The notes under the pieces: model-generated
The model's input: the letters and a program-made list of their open reading frames with translations, nothing else
Database searches by the model: none
What the model was told of the DNA's origin: nothing
Made by a program: the position numbers and the translations under genes
Source of the DNA: Rhodobiaceae bacterium
Lineage (GTDB): Bacteria; Pseudomonadota; Alphaproteobacteria; RS24
Direction of reading: 5' to 3'
DNA: 60,787 bases
NCBI GenBank assembly: GCA_018673175.1
Contig: JABHDF010000041.1
Coordinates: 1-60,787 of the forward strand
Part shown: piece after piece, positions 34,891 through 43,466 of the stretch
Layout of the letters: each line of letters starts with the position of its first letter
Position numbering within the stretch: the first letter of the stretch is position 1

Positions 34891-36018
34891 CTACTTTAAA
34901 ATATCGCGCGCAATGATAACGCGCATGATTTCATTGGTGCCTTCGAGGATTTGATGGACGCGTAAATCGCGCACCATGCGTTCAATTTCATAATCCGCCA
35001 GATAGCCATAGCCGCCGTGAATTTGCAGCGCTTCATTGGCCACCTGAAAACAACTGTCGGTGACAAATCGTTTGGCCATAGCCGATTTTCGGGTCTTGCT
35101 TGGGTCGCCCGCATCTAAGGTTTGGGCGGCGTTGTAAAGCATCAGCCGTGCCGCTTCCAAGTCGGTTGCCATGTCGGCGAGTTTGAATTGGATGGCTTGG
35201 AATTCAGCAATCGAATGGCCAAATTGTTCGCGGTCTTTGGCATAGTCGACGGCCCTATCGTAGGCCGTTTGCGCGGTGCCAAGCGAGCAGGCCGCAATGT
35301 TGAGGCGTCCGCCATCGAGCCCCATCATGGCGAATTTAAAACCTTCGCCCTCTTCCCCAATGCGGTTTTCCACGGGCACGCGGCAATCTTCGAAAATCAC
35401 TTGTGCGGTCGGCTGACTGTGCCAGCCCATTTTCTTTTCATTGGCGCCAAACGATAGGCCTGGCGTGCCTTTTTCAATGAGAAAGCACGAAACCCCTTTG
35501 GCGCCATCGTCGCCAGTGCGCACCATGGCGACATAAATATCGGAAACGCCTGCGCCAGAGATAAACGCCTTGGAGCCGTTCAAAACATACGCATCGCCAT
35601 CGCGCACAGCGCGGCTGCGCATGGCGCCAGCATCCGAGCCAGAGCCCGGCTCGGTTAGGCAATAGCTGGCAATCTTTTCCATGGAGGTGAGTTGGGGCAC
35701 ATATTTGGCGCGCTGCTCGGGCGTGCCAAAACTATCTACAATCCAGCTCGCCATATTATGAATGGTCATAAAGGCTGCGGTCGAGGTGCAGCCGCCAGAG
35801 AGCGCTTCGAAAATCAGCGCTGCTTCAAACCGCGACAGGCCTGCGCCGCCATGTTCTTCTTTGAGATAAATACCTGCAAAGCCAAGCTGAGCCATGTCAC
35901 GCAATGTATCGACTGGGAAATATTTTTCTTCGTCCCACTGCTTGGTAAACGGCGCCAATTGCTCGGCGGCAAACCCACGCGCCATATCTTGGATGGCAAT
36001 TTGCTGTTCGTCTAACAT
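34891..36018 (-). CDS. acyl-CoA dehydrogenase, probably isobutyryl-CoA dehydrogenase
   Basis: The protein has 375 residues from the ATG at 36018, which follows GGGGAG; the open frame to 36084 is not used. FAD-linked domain signatures: YCLTEPGSGSDAGAM, QFGHSIAEFQAIQFKLADMATDLEA and HGGYGYLADYEIERMVRDLRVHQILEGTNEIMR, with the catalytic Glu in the last motif. It would pass electrons to electron-transfer flavoprotein. Context with HIBCH and mmsB points to isobutyryl-CoA in valine catabolism. Confidence 0.92.
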   Translation of the reverse strand: MLDEQQIAIQDMARGFAAEQLAPFTKQWDEEKYFPVDTLRDMAQLGFAGIYLKEEHGGAGLSRFEAALIFEALSGGCTSTAAFMTIHNMASWIVDSFGTPEQRAKYVPQLTSMEKIASYCLTEPGSGSDAGAMRSRAVRDGDAYVLNGSKAFISGAGVSDIYVAMVRTGDDGAKGVSCFLIEKGTPGLSFGANEKKMGWHSQPTAQVIFEDCRVPVENRIGEEGEGFKFAMMGLDGGRLNIAACSLGTAQTAYDRAVDYAKDREQFGHSIAEFQAIQFKLADMATDLEAARLMLYNAAQTLDAGDPSKTRKSAMAKRFVTDSCFQVANEALQIHGGYGYLADYEIERMVRDLRVHQILEGTNEIMRVIIARDILK

Positions 36019-36155
36019 CTCAATCTCCCCAAACTTGAGCCCCTTTATGGCGCGCTTTTGCCCGCCATACAAGATTGCGCACAAGATAACGCCAATCTTG
36101 CTCCAAGGCTATAGTCACGCTATGTAGATAGGATAAATGAGAGAGAGTTTTTCAG

Positions 36156-37148
36156 ATGATACAACGCCAATTCCCCGCGACCCGAATGCGCCGCTTGCGC
36201 CAAGCCGATTGGTCGCGCCGTTTGGTCGGCGAGACCAGCCTCAGCGTGTCGGATTTAATTTGGCCGATATTCCTCATCGAAGGCGAAAATGAAACCGAGG
36301 CCGTCGCGTCCATGCCAGGCGTCATGCGCATGAGCATCGACCTTGCCGTGGCTGCGGCCAAACAAGCGGCTAGCTTGGGCATTCCGGTTATTGCCCTTTT
36401 TCCCAATACCCCTGCACAGGCCCGCACCGACGACGGGCAAGAAGCCCTAAACCCAGATAATTTGGTATGCCGAGCCACGCGCGCCATCAAAGATGGCGTA
36501 CCCGAGATTGGCATTCTCTGCGATGTCGCCCTCGACCCCTATACCGACCATGGCCATGATGGCCTGATGGATGGGGAAACCATTTTGAACGATGCCACAA
36601 TCGATGTGCTGGTCGGGCAAACGCTCAATCAAGTGGCGGCGGGCTGCGATATCATCGCGCCTTCCGATATGATGGACGGTCGCATTGGCGCCATCCGCAA
36701 AGAGCTGGAAGCCAGCGGCAATCATGACACTTTGGTGATGGCCTATAGCGCCAAATATGCCTCGGCTTTTTACGGCCCCTTCCGCGAAGCCGTAGGCTCG
36801 GGCGGTCGTCTGAAAGGCGATAAAAAAACCTATCAAATGAACCCCGCCAATTCAGCCGAAGCCTTACAAGAAATTGCGCTGGATATTTCCGAAGGCGCCG
36901 ACATGGTGATGGTCAAACCGGGCATGCCCTATCTCGATATTGTGGCGGCGTGCAAAAGCCAATTTGGCGTGCCGACTTTCGCCTATCAAGTATCTGGCGA
37001 ATACGCCATGTTGGCCGGCGCCATTGAGCGCGATTGGCTCGAGCGCGATCGGGTTATTTTAGAAAGCCTGATGTCGTTTAAACGCGCTGGCGCCGATGGC
37101 GTGTTGAGCTATTTCGCATTAGACGCCGCCAAATTACTGAACGACTAA
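36156..37148 (+). CDS. hemB: porphobilinogen synthase (delta-aminolevulinic acid dehydratase)
   Basis: The 330-residue enzyme joins two 5-aminolevulinate molecules into porphobilinogen for heme. Schiff-base lysines are in MAYSAKYASAFYGPFREA and MVMVKPGMPYLDIV. DVALDPYTDHGHDG has Ala/Asp in place of the three zinc cysteines, so this is the zinc-independent, Mg-using type common in alphaproteobacteria. The start follows GAGAGAG. It is transcribed alone; its last four bases overlap the protease gene end on the other strand. Confidence 0.96.
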   Translation: MIQRQFPATRMRRLRQADWSRRLVGETSLSVSDLIWPIFLIEGENETEAVASMPGVMRMSIDLAVAAAKQAASLGIPVIALFPNTPAQARTDDGQEALNPDNLVCRATRAIKDGVPEIGILCDVALDPYTDHGHDGLMDGETILNDATIDVLVGQTLNQVAAGCDIIAPSDMMDGRIGAIRKELEASGNHDTLVMAYSAKYASAFYGPFREAVGSGGRLKGDKKTYQMNPANSAEALQEIALDISEGADMVMVKPGMPYLDIVAACKSQFGVPTFAYQVSGEYAMLAGAIERDWLERDRVILESLMSFKRAGADGVLSYFALDAAKLLND

Positions 37149-39280
37149 AAACGCTTCACAAAGGCCAGCTGTATCTCGCGGGCCAGCCCCGCTTGTTTCT
37201 CTAGCTTGATGCCGAGCTGATGAGTTGGCGCCTCGTGCACCAGCGCCACTTGCAAGGGGCGTTGCTCGGCCTGTAACGCAAAGCGCTTTTGGCGAAATAA
37301 AATGCCGCCGCCCGCCAGTCGCCGATAGGGAAGCGAGAGGGATAATTCGCCCGTTTCAAAATAGGTTGGCTGGCGCAGCGAAAACCGCATCTGCTGATAT
37401 TGACATGCCAAGCTCAAAGAGCTGGCCACCGCTCGCGTGCTGCCAGACAAAAGGCTGTCGGGCGCGCCGTGCAATTGGCTGAGGCTCACATGCGCCTCGA
37501 GATGCAAATCATGTTGGCCAAAATGAAAATCTCGGCGCAGGGAGGCCAAACCGCTAAAGGCAGGGCCAAACCGAAGCGCGCCCTCGCCCGCCGAGGACAT
37601 CCAACTGTCTTGCTCGGCGGCCACGCCTACCTCGAGCCAGCCCTTTTGGTTTTCCAAGTTTCGGTGTGCCATCAGGCTCGCCCCTTGCAATGCATGGCCT
37701 GTCGGGGTTCCGCGCGGCCGCAGCAACCGCGCGCCCGAAAACTGCCAAGCCCCCAGTTGGGGCGCGTCCGAGCTTGGCTTTACGCTGGTAAACTGGGCCA
37801 AAACTGGATGGCGTGCTGGATGATAAGCGGCTGGCCTAGGCCGCAGCCAAGCGGTGCGCATTGTGTTTTTGAGCCTCGGCTCCAGCGATATCAGCGGCGA
37901 TATCAGCGGCGATATCAGGGGCGATATCAGCGGCGTTTCAAACGGTGTGTTGAGCGCATCCAGAACGATAATTTTCTCTCGTTTTAAACGCTCCATCATC
38001 TCGCTGGGTAACTCGCCATCGGTGATTTTTGTGTCCGATGGCCCGGCAATGCCGCCCGCTGGCAGCGGAATATGTGTGTCTCCATAGGGCGCCAAAGCAG
38101 CCTGCGCATCCACCACACCTTGGCCGTAAATAGACGCATCTGCATAAATGCCAGACTTATTGGCCGTGCCCAAAAGCCGCGCTGTATATTCGGGCAAAGT
38201 GAGCTGGTCGCCATAGGCTTGCATCATCAAGGCCAAGACGCCCGAGACAAAAGGGGCCGCATAGCTGGTGCCATAACCAAAGCGGTATCCACCGCCGGCT
38301 TGCGCAAAAATAGTGTCTGCGCTATCGCCGGCGGCGACCCCGCCCGGGGCTGTAAGACAGTGACTGCGGGCTGCGCCGCAATGATTGGTTTGACGCCCTA
38401 TCGTGCCGTCCGCACCTAGGGCCGCCACCGCGATGGCATAGCCTGCGAGGTCTGGAAATATAATGGGCCAAGCCGCCGAGACCGACACTTGCGCCTCGCC
38501 ATCATTGCCCGCCGCCCAAACATGGATGGCTTTACCTCGGCGCATTTGGGCTAAGAAGTCGCCATAGCTTTGGCGCAAAAAACTTTTCTGACTATCGAGA
38601 AAGTCTGGGTTGAGAATGGAGTTATAGCCCCAGCTCTGGTTGATAATCCGTGCGCCAGTGCTCTCCAGCGCGCGGGTGGCGGCGGTCAAAATTGTGTCGT
38701 TGACGGTCAGATAGCCATCGGTGAGTTGCAAACTCCACATGGCGGGATTGGCATCGAAAGCCACCCCATGCATGCCGCTGCCCTGCCCGCGCGCGCCCAA
38801 AGCAATCGAGGCGACGCCGGTTCCGTGTTTCAGTTGGCTGTTGTCGATGTCGCTCAATCCTGAACGATCGTTTAAAGCGATGGTCTTATCGGTGAATTCC
38901 AAATGGCCGGAGGCTAGCCCTGTGTCGATGAAGCCGATGGTAATTCCCTCGCCGGTAATGGCGCGCGCGTAGGCATAGTCTGCGTTGATGGTGGCCAGTC
39001 CGGCTTGGGCTTTAAACTCGCGTGAGGCCGCCCATGCGTTTCTATCTGTTTGCCATCCTGCGGGCACTGGCGGCAGATGCACCTGAACCTTGGGCGACAC
39101 TTTGGGTGGCACAGGTGGCTCGCTCGGGCTGGGTTTTGATTTGCTGCCCCCACAGGCTGCCAAAGCCAAAACCAAGGGAACCGCCCCCGCCAACAAAAGC
39201 CCACGAAGCCATTTCTCTCCTTTATGGAAAGCCGTCGATTTTACAAATTTAGAGCCCACATAGGCTTTGCTACTACGCAC
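37145..39280 (-). CDS. S8 (subtilisin-like) serine protease, probable lipidated autotransporter
   Basis: The frame encodes 711 residues. A hydrophobic segment at about 26-41 ends in a lipobox ALAAC (C43), followed by a Pro/Ser/Lys linker. The protease domain (about 95-400) has the intact triad: D119 in GFIDTG, H152 in KHGTGVAS and S339 in YGTSYAAP, with N259 in WAAGND as oxyanion residue. A PLIS repeat (450-465) links to a 200-residue beta-strand-rich C-terminus ending in Phe, consistent with an outer-membrane barrel. NalP of Neisseria is a known lipidated S8 autotransporter. The start is uncertain: GTG at 39280 or GTG 39259, neither with a ribosome site. Confidence 0.85.
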   Translation of the reverse strand: MRSSKAYVGSKFVKSTAFHKGEKWLRGLLLAGAVPLVLALAACGGSKSKPSPSEPPVPPKVSPKVQVHLPPVPAGWQTDRNAWAASREFKAQAGLATINADYAYARAITGEGITIGFIDTGLASGHLEFTDKTIALNDRSGLSDIDNSQLKHGTGVASIALGARGQGSGMHGVAFDANPAMWSLQLTDGYLTVNDTILTAATRALESTGARIINQSWGYNSILNPDFLDSQKSFLRQSYGDFLAQMRRGKAIHVWAAGNDGEAQVSVSAAWPIIFPDLAGYAIAVAALGADGTIGRQTNHCGAARSHCLTAPGGVAAGDSADTIFAQAGGGYRFGYGTSYAAPFVSGVLALMMQAYGDQLTLPEYTARLLGTANKSGIYADASIYGQGVVDAQAALAPYGDTHIPLPAGGIAGPSDTKITDGELPSEMMERLKREKIIVLDALNTPFETPLISPLISPLISPLISLEPRLKNTMRTAWLRPRPAAYHPARHPVLAQFTSVKPSSDAPQLGAWQFSGARLLRPRGTPTGHALQGASLMAHRNLENQKGWLEVGVAAEQDSWMSSAGEGALRFGPAFSGLASLRRDFHFGQHDLHLEAHVSLSQLHGAPDSLLSGSTRAVASSLSLACQYQQMRFSLRQPTYFETGELSLSLPYRRLAGGGILFRQKRFALQAEQRPLQVALVHEAPTHQLGIKLEKQAGLAREIQLAFVKRF
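37887..37934 (-). repeat. four 12-bp tandem copies encoding PLIS
   Basis: GATATCAGCGGC is repeated four times (one copy has a single change) in the protease gene. On the coding strand it gives Pro-Leu-Ile-Ser four times, between protease and barrel domains. Being a multiple of three, copy-number change would alter linker length without breaking the frame. Confidence 0.9.
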
Positions 39281-39394
39281 GAATATTTCTAACTTCTATC
39301 TAGAAGTCATAGTCCCATCTGTTAACTTAACGATGAGAAGGACACACAAAAACTGTTTTGTTAGAAATTATCTATTTTTATTTAATTTATTTAG

Positions 39395-40264
39395 CTAGAG
39401 AGATTTCAATCTCTTTAACAGGCTAGACGTATCCCAGCGTCCACCGCCCATGGCCTGCACGTCTTCATAGTAGGTTTTGACCAGCTCGGTTACTGGCAAA
39501 GCCGCCCCATTTCGCGCTGCTTCGTCGAGGCAGATGCTCAAGTCTTTGACCATCCAATCGACGGCAAAGCCAAAATCGAAATCGCCCTCTATCATGGTCT
39601 CGAAACGATTTTCCATCTGCCAGCTTTGCGCCGCGCCCTTGGAAATTGTGTCGATGATGGCGTGGCCATCGAGGCCTGCTTTTTGCGCAAAGTTTAGCCC
39701 TTCCGCCAGCCCTTGCACCAATCCGCCAATACAAATTTGATTGACCATTTTGGTCAATTGCCCTGCCCCGGCGGCTCCCAGCAGTTTACTGGCGCGCGCA
39801 AAATGCGCCATCACGGGTTCGGCTTGGGCGTAAGTCTCTGGCTCGCCGCCGACCATAATGGTTAAAGCAGCGTTCACCGCCCCCGCTTCGCCGCCCGATA
39901 CAGGCGCGTCTAGCATGGTGCAGCTTTGCGCCTGACAGGCTGTGGCCAACTCGCGGGCTACCTCGGCGGACGTGGTGGTATGATCGATTAAAATCGCGCC
40001 CTCGCGCATGCCAGCCAAGGCGCCGTCTTCGCCCAGCACCACGGCGCGCAAATCATCGTCATTGCCCACACAGGTGAACACAAAGTCGGCCCCTTGCGCG
40101 GCCGCACGCGGCGTGTCGGCTTTCTGGCCCGCATAGGTTTGACACCAAGCCTCAGCTTTCGCCCCATTGCGATTGAACACGGTGACCGAAAGACCAGCCT
40201 TGGCCAAATGCCCCGCCATGGGAAACCCCATGACGCCCAATCCGATAAAGGCACATTTGCTCAT
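39395..40264 (-). CDS. beta-hydroxyacid dehydrogenase family NAD(P)-dependent oxidoreductase
   Basis: The 289-residue protein is a paralogue of the valine-pathway enzyme at 32954. It has AFIGLGVMGFPMAGHL (5-20) for the dinucleotide, LDAPVSGGEAGA for substrate and the catalytic Lys in GAGQLTKMVNQI. The family includes 3-hydroxyisobutyrate, tartronate semialdehyde and related reductases; FNRNGAKAEAW after the second strand, with Arg after Asn, suggests NADP(H), which is inference. It directly abuts the flavin reductase gene, so the two form a unit separate from valine catabolism. The substrate is unknown. Confidence 0.88.
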   Translation of the reverse strand: MSKCAFIGLGVMGFPMAGHLAKAGLSVTVFNRNGAKAEAWCQTYAGQKADTPRAAAQGADFVFTCVGNDDDLRAVVLGEDGALAGMREGAILIDHTTTSAEVARELATACQAQSCTMLDAPVSGGEAGAVNAALTIMVGGEPETYAQAEPVMAHFARASKLLGAAGAGQLTKMVNQICIGGLVQGLAEGLNFAQKAGLDGHAIIDTISKGAAQSWQMENRFETMIEGDFDFGFAVDWMVKDLSICLDEAARNGAALPVTELVKTYYEDVQAMGGGRWDTSSLLKRLKSL

Positions 40265-40762
40265 CTAGTCGTCTCCCAGTAATTGCCGATAGTCACCGCG
40301 GAAATACATCAAAGGCGCGCGCGATTGTTCGCAAGCCCATGCCTCTTCGATGGCGCCCAAGAAAACCACATGGTCGCCCGCCTCTACAGTCTGATGCAGC
40401 CGGCAATCAAATTTCGCCAAAGCGCCATTTACAAAAATGCCGCCACTGGCACTGGCTTCCCATTCGGAGGCGTCGAAGCGATGGTCGCCAGGCATAGCCA
40501 TGCGGTTGGACAGCTCGGTTTGATCGGCGGCCAGAATATTCACACTAAAGCGGTCGGCGCGCGTAATGGCGTCGAACAATTGGCTGTCTTTAGCCAAGCA
40601 CCAAGACAACAGCGCCGGCTCCAAAGACACAGAGGCGAAACTATTGATGGTCAGCCCCACAGCTGCCGCGTGTGCGTCGTGAACGCCAATAAGCGCGACG
40701 CCGGTTCCGAAATTGCCAAAGGCGTTGCGCAAAGCTCTCGGCTGTAGCAAGTCTGACGACAT
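40265..40762 (-). CDS. flavin reductase (HpaC-like, split-barrel FMN-binding)
   Basis: The protein has 165 residues from the ATG at 40762 (GGAG five bases before it). The split-barrel flavin reductase pattern is clear: LRNAFGNFGTGVALIGVHD, GLTINSFASVSLEPALLSW (FMN site), FSVNILAADQTELSNRMA and EAGDHVVFLGAIEEA. Such enzymes supply reduced FMN or FAD to a monooxygenase, but no monooxygenase gene is adjacent. It precedes the hydroxyacid dehydrogenase with no gap. The 'partner' oxygenase, if any, would be elsewhere. Confidence 0.9.
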   Translation of the reverse strand: MSSDLLQPRALRNAFGNFGTGVALIGVHDAHAAAVGLTINSFASVSLEPALLSWCLAKDSQLFDAITRADRFSVNILAADQTELSNRMAMPGDHRFDASEWEASASGGIFVNGALAKFDCRLHQTVEAGDHVVFLGAIEEAWACEQSRAPLMYFRGDYRQLLGDD

Positions 40763-40898
40763 AAAAACTCCAAATAAGGTGCCCCCGAAGCGGCATAGCA
40801 AATAGTCTAACGATTTTAAGCCTTATGCCCGATTAAGTCGTGTAAATCTATAGGGGGTAGCCTAGAGAAAAACTTGAATAAGCGCTAAGGTGACGGCA

Positions 40899-42725
40899 AT
40901 GATAGATCAGTTTCACATGTGGGCCAGCTTTGCGGTCATTTTCTTGGCCATGATAGCCTATGCCACCGAGCGTATATCCATAGAGATTACCTCGCTTTTG
41001 GTCATTGTCGTTTTTCTGCTCTTGTTCAGCCTCATGCCTCTCGTCGATGCCGAAGGCGTCCGCCTCCTCGATAGCGGCGACATTTTGGCAGGCTTTGGCA
41101 ATCCGGCGCTGATTACCATCATGGCGCTTTTGGTCATGGCGCAAGGTCTGTTTCAATCGGGCGCGCTAGAAAAAATCATCGAGCAAGCCTCACGGCGAGC
41201 CACGCGGCGCGCCGATATCGCCATTTTGGTCGTTCTTTTGGGCGCCATGGTATCTTCGGCTTTTCTCAATAATACGCCTGTCGTTTTGATGACCATTCCC
41301 ATTTTAGTGGCCATGGCGGCGCGCGCCAACATCAAGGCCGGGCCTTATATGATGAGCCTCAGCTTCATCACCATTTTGGGCGGCATGCTGACACTCATCG
41401 GCTCCTCGACCAATTTGCTGGTGGCCGATACGGCGGCGCGCCTTGGCATGCCACAGTTGCAGTTCTTTGACCAAACCGTGCCGGGCTTGGTGATGATGGG
41501 CGTGGGCAGTCTGTATGTCTTATTTCTCATGCCGCGCATTTTGGGCGTGCGCGAAGACGGCGAAGCCAAACCGGACACCGACTCGGGTCGGCAATTCATC
41601 ATCGAACTGCGCTTGCGCCATGGCGACCCCCTCGTGGGGGCTGAAATGGCAGCAGGATTTTTGCCCGCGCTGTCTGGCATGACGTTGCAAATTGTTGAAA
41701 CCGGCAGTCAAAAGCTATTGCCGCCCTTCGATGACCACACGTTAAAAGCCGGCGACAAATTATTTATCGCCGCAACCCGGCGTGAAATTGGCGATGCCTT
41801 GGCGCTAAAAGACCATCCGCTGCGCCAACATTTGCTGCGCCAAGTACCGGGCGCGGAGGATGGCGATGAAGATTTAATGCTGGCGGAATTGGTCATTGCC
41901 CCAGGCTCGCGCATCGCCAGTCGCGCGATTGGCCAAACGGGTTTCACCCATACCACCGACTGCCTGATCATCGGCCTGCAACGCCGCTCGCGCATGTTGC
42001 GCCACGAAATGAGCGATGTGCGTTTGGTGGCGGGCGATGTGTTGCTGGTCATGGGCCAGCAAAGCGCCGTGGAAGGCCTGCGCAACAATCGCGACACGCT
42101 TTTGTTGCAATGGTCTGCGCGCGAGTTGCCGCGTTTCGAAAAAGCGGGTTTGGCGCGCGCTATTTTCATCGCCACGGTTTTGGCCGCTGTTGCCAATCTA
42201 GTGCCCATTGTGGTGGCCGCCCTGGTTGGTGCTGTGGCCATGGTGATGAGCGGCGTCTTGAATGTGCGCCAAGCCACGCGTGGGTTTGATTTGCGCATTT
42301 ATGTGGTCGTCACGGCGGCTCTGGCGATGGCGCAAGCCATGTTGGTGACGGGCGGCGCAGGCTTTGTTGCAGATCATTTCTTGGCGTTATTTGAAGGCGC
42401 CGCTCCGGCAATTATTTTGTCGGCGTTCTTTTTATTGTGCGCGGTCATTACCAATATTTTATCAAACAATGCTACGGCGGTTTTATTTACCCCTCTGGCG
42501 ATTAGTTTATCGACCTCGCTCAACGTCGACCCTATGGCGTTTATTTTGGCGGTTATTTTTGCGGCCAATTGCAGCTTTGCCACGCCCATCGCTTACCAAA
42601 CAAACCTCTTGGTAATGACGCCTGGCAATTTCCGTTTCTCCGACTTTATGCGCGCGGGCATACCGCTCATCCTTCTCTTGTGGCTGACATACTCTTTGTT
42701 TGCCCCTTGGTATTTTGGGCTATAG
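40899..42725 (+). CDS. SLC13-type anion/dicarboxylate transporter with TrkA-C domains
   Basis: The protein has 608 residues from ATG 40899, preceded by TAAGG with an eight-base spacer (GTG 40890 is the alternative). About ten to twelve membrane spans are split by two soluble TrkA-C (RCK_C) domains at about 215-390 (for example GAEMAAGFLPALSGMTLQIVE and GDKLFIAATRREIGDAL). Membrane signatures NNTPVVLMTIPI and SNNATAVLFTPLAI, one in each half, are typical of DASS/SLC13 carriers. Substrate could be sulfate or a dicarboxylate. It is followed after eight bases by bpt. Confidence 0.88.
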   Translation: MIDQFHMWASFAVIFLAMIAYATERISIEITSLLVIVVFLLLFSLMPLVDAEGVRLLDSGDILAGFGNPALITIMALLVMAQGLFQSGALEKIIEQASRRATRRADIAILVVLLGAMVSSAFLNNTPVVLMTIPILVAMAARANIKAGPYMMSLSFITILGGMLTLIGSSTNLLVADTAARLGMPQLQFFDQTVPGLVMMGVGSLYVLFLMPRILGVREDGEAKPDTDSGRQFIIELRLRHGDPLVGAEMAAGFLPALSGMTLQIVETGSQKLLPPFDDHTLKAGDKLFIAATRREIGDALALKDHPLRQHLLRQVPGAEDGDEDLMLAELVIAPGSRIASRAIGQTGFTHTTDCLIIGLQRRSRMLRHEMSDVRLVAGDVLLVMGQQSAVEGLRNNRDTLLLQWSARELPRFEKAGLARAIFIATVLAAVANLVPIVVAALVGAVAMVMSGVLNVRQATRGFDLRIYVVVTAALAMAQAMLVTGGAGFVADHFLALFEGAAPAIILSAFFLLCAVITNILSNNATAVLFTPLAISLSTSLNVDPMAFILAVIFAANCSFATPIAYQTNLLVMTPGNFRFSDFMRAGIPLILLLWLTYSLFAPWYFGL

Positions 42726-42733
42726 GCACCCCC

Positions 42734-43465
42734 ATGAAACAAACCAGCGACCTGCCGTCTTTTTTCATTACCGAGCCCCTGCCCTGCCCTTATTTGGACG
42801 GGCAGTTTGAGCGCAAGCTGTTTACGCATTTGGCGGGCGATAAAGCCGATGAGATAAACAATAATCTGACCCACGCAGGCTTTCGCCGCAGCCAGAGCAT
42901 CGCCTATCGGCCAGCTTGTGATGGCTGTTCGGCGTGTCGCTCGGTGCGGGTAAAAGTAGAGGCGTTTCGCCGGTCAAAAGGGTTTCGCCGCATCCGAAAT
43001 CGCAATGCAGACTTAATCGCCAGCGACCTATCGCCCGATGCCACGCGCGAGCAATATGATCTTTTGGTGCGCTATCTCGACAGCCGACACGCCGATGGCG
43101 GCATGAGTGATATGACGCCGATGGACTATATGGCGATGGTGGAAGAAACCTGCGTGCAGACCCAAGTGGTGGAATATCGCGACGCGCAAGGCACACTCAT
43201 CGCGTGCCTATTGCGCGATACGATGAGCGATGGCTTGTCGCTGGTCTATTCGTTTTTCGACCCGAAAGTCGAGCGCCCCAGTTTGGGCAGCTTCATTATC
43301 CTCGACCAAATCGCGACCGCACAGGCGCGCGGGTTCCCTCATGTTTACCTCGGCTATTTAATAGAAAATTGTTCGAAAATGTCTTACAAGAAACGCTTCT
43401 CCCCTTTGCAAGCCTTGGGCTCGGCCGGGTGGAAAGATTACACAGGATCGGTGGAGGGTTCGTAA
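42734..43465 (+). CDS. bpt: aspartate/glutamate leucyltransferase (Bpt)
   Basis: The protein has 243 residues from ATG 42734; the open frame upstream lies inside the transporter gene. Bpt transfers leucine from leucyl-tRNA to N-terminal Asp or Glu, marking proteins for ClpAP degradation by the N-degron route. The conserved cysteine cluster YRPACDGCSACRSVRV and later the MSYKKRFSPLQAL segment with SLVYSFFDP are typical. The next gene (TRAP binding protein) starts one base after the stop, so they may be co-transcribed although no functional tie is obvious. Confidence 0.93.
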   Translation: MKQTSDLPSFFITEPLPCPYLDGQFERKLFTHLAGDKADEINNNLTHAGFRRSQSIAYRPACDGCSACRSVRVKVEAFRRSKGFRRIRNRNADLIASDLSPDATREQYDLLVRYLDSRHADGGMSDMTPMDYMAMVEETCVQTQVVEYRDAQGTLIACLLRDTMSDGLSLVYSFFDPKVERPSLGSFIILDQIATAQARGFPHVYLGYLIENCSKMSYKKRFSPLQALGSAGWKDYTGSVEGS

Positions 43466-43466
43466 C

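Noticed and set aside
37887-37934. CRISPR-like short repeats
   Set aside because: The copies are 12 bp with no spacers and lie in frame inside a protease gene.
39210-39212. The out-of-frame ATG behind AAAGGAG as the start of a separate small protein
   Set aside because: The frame it opens overlaps the protease signal region, is Gly/Ser-rich and looks like a shadow of the real coding frame.
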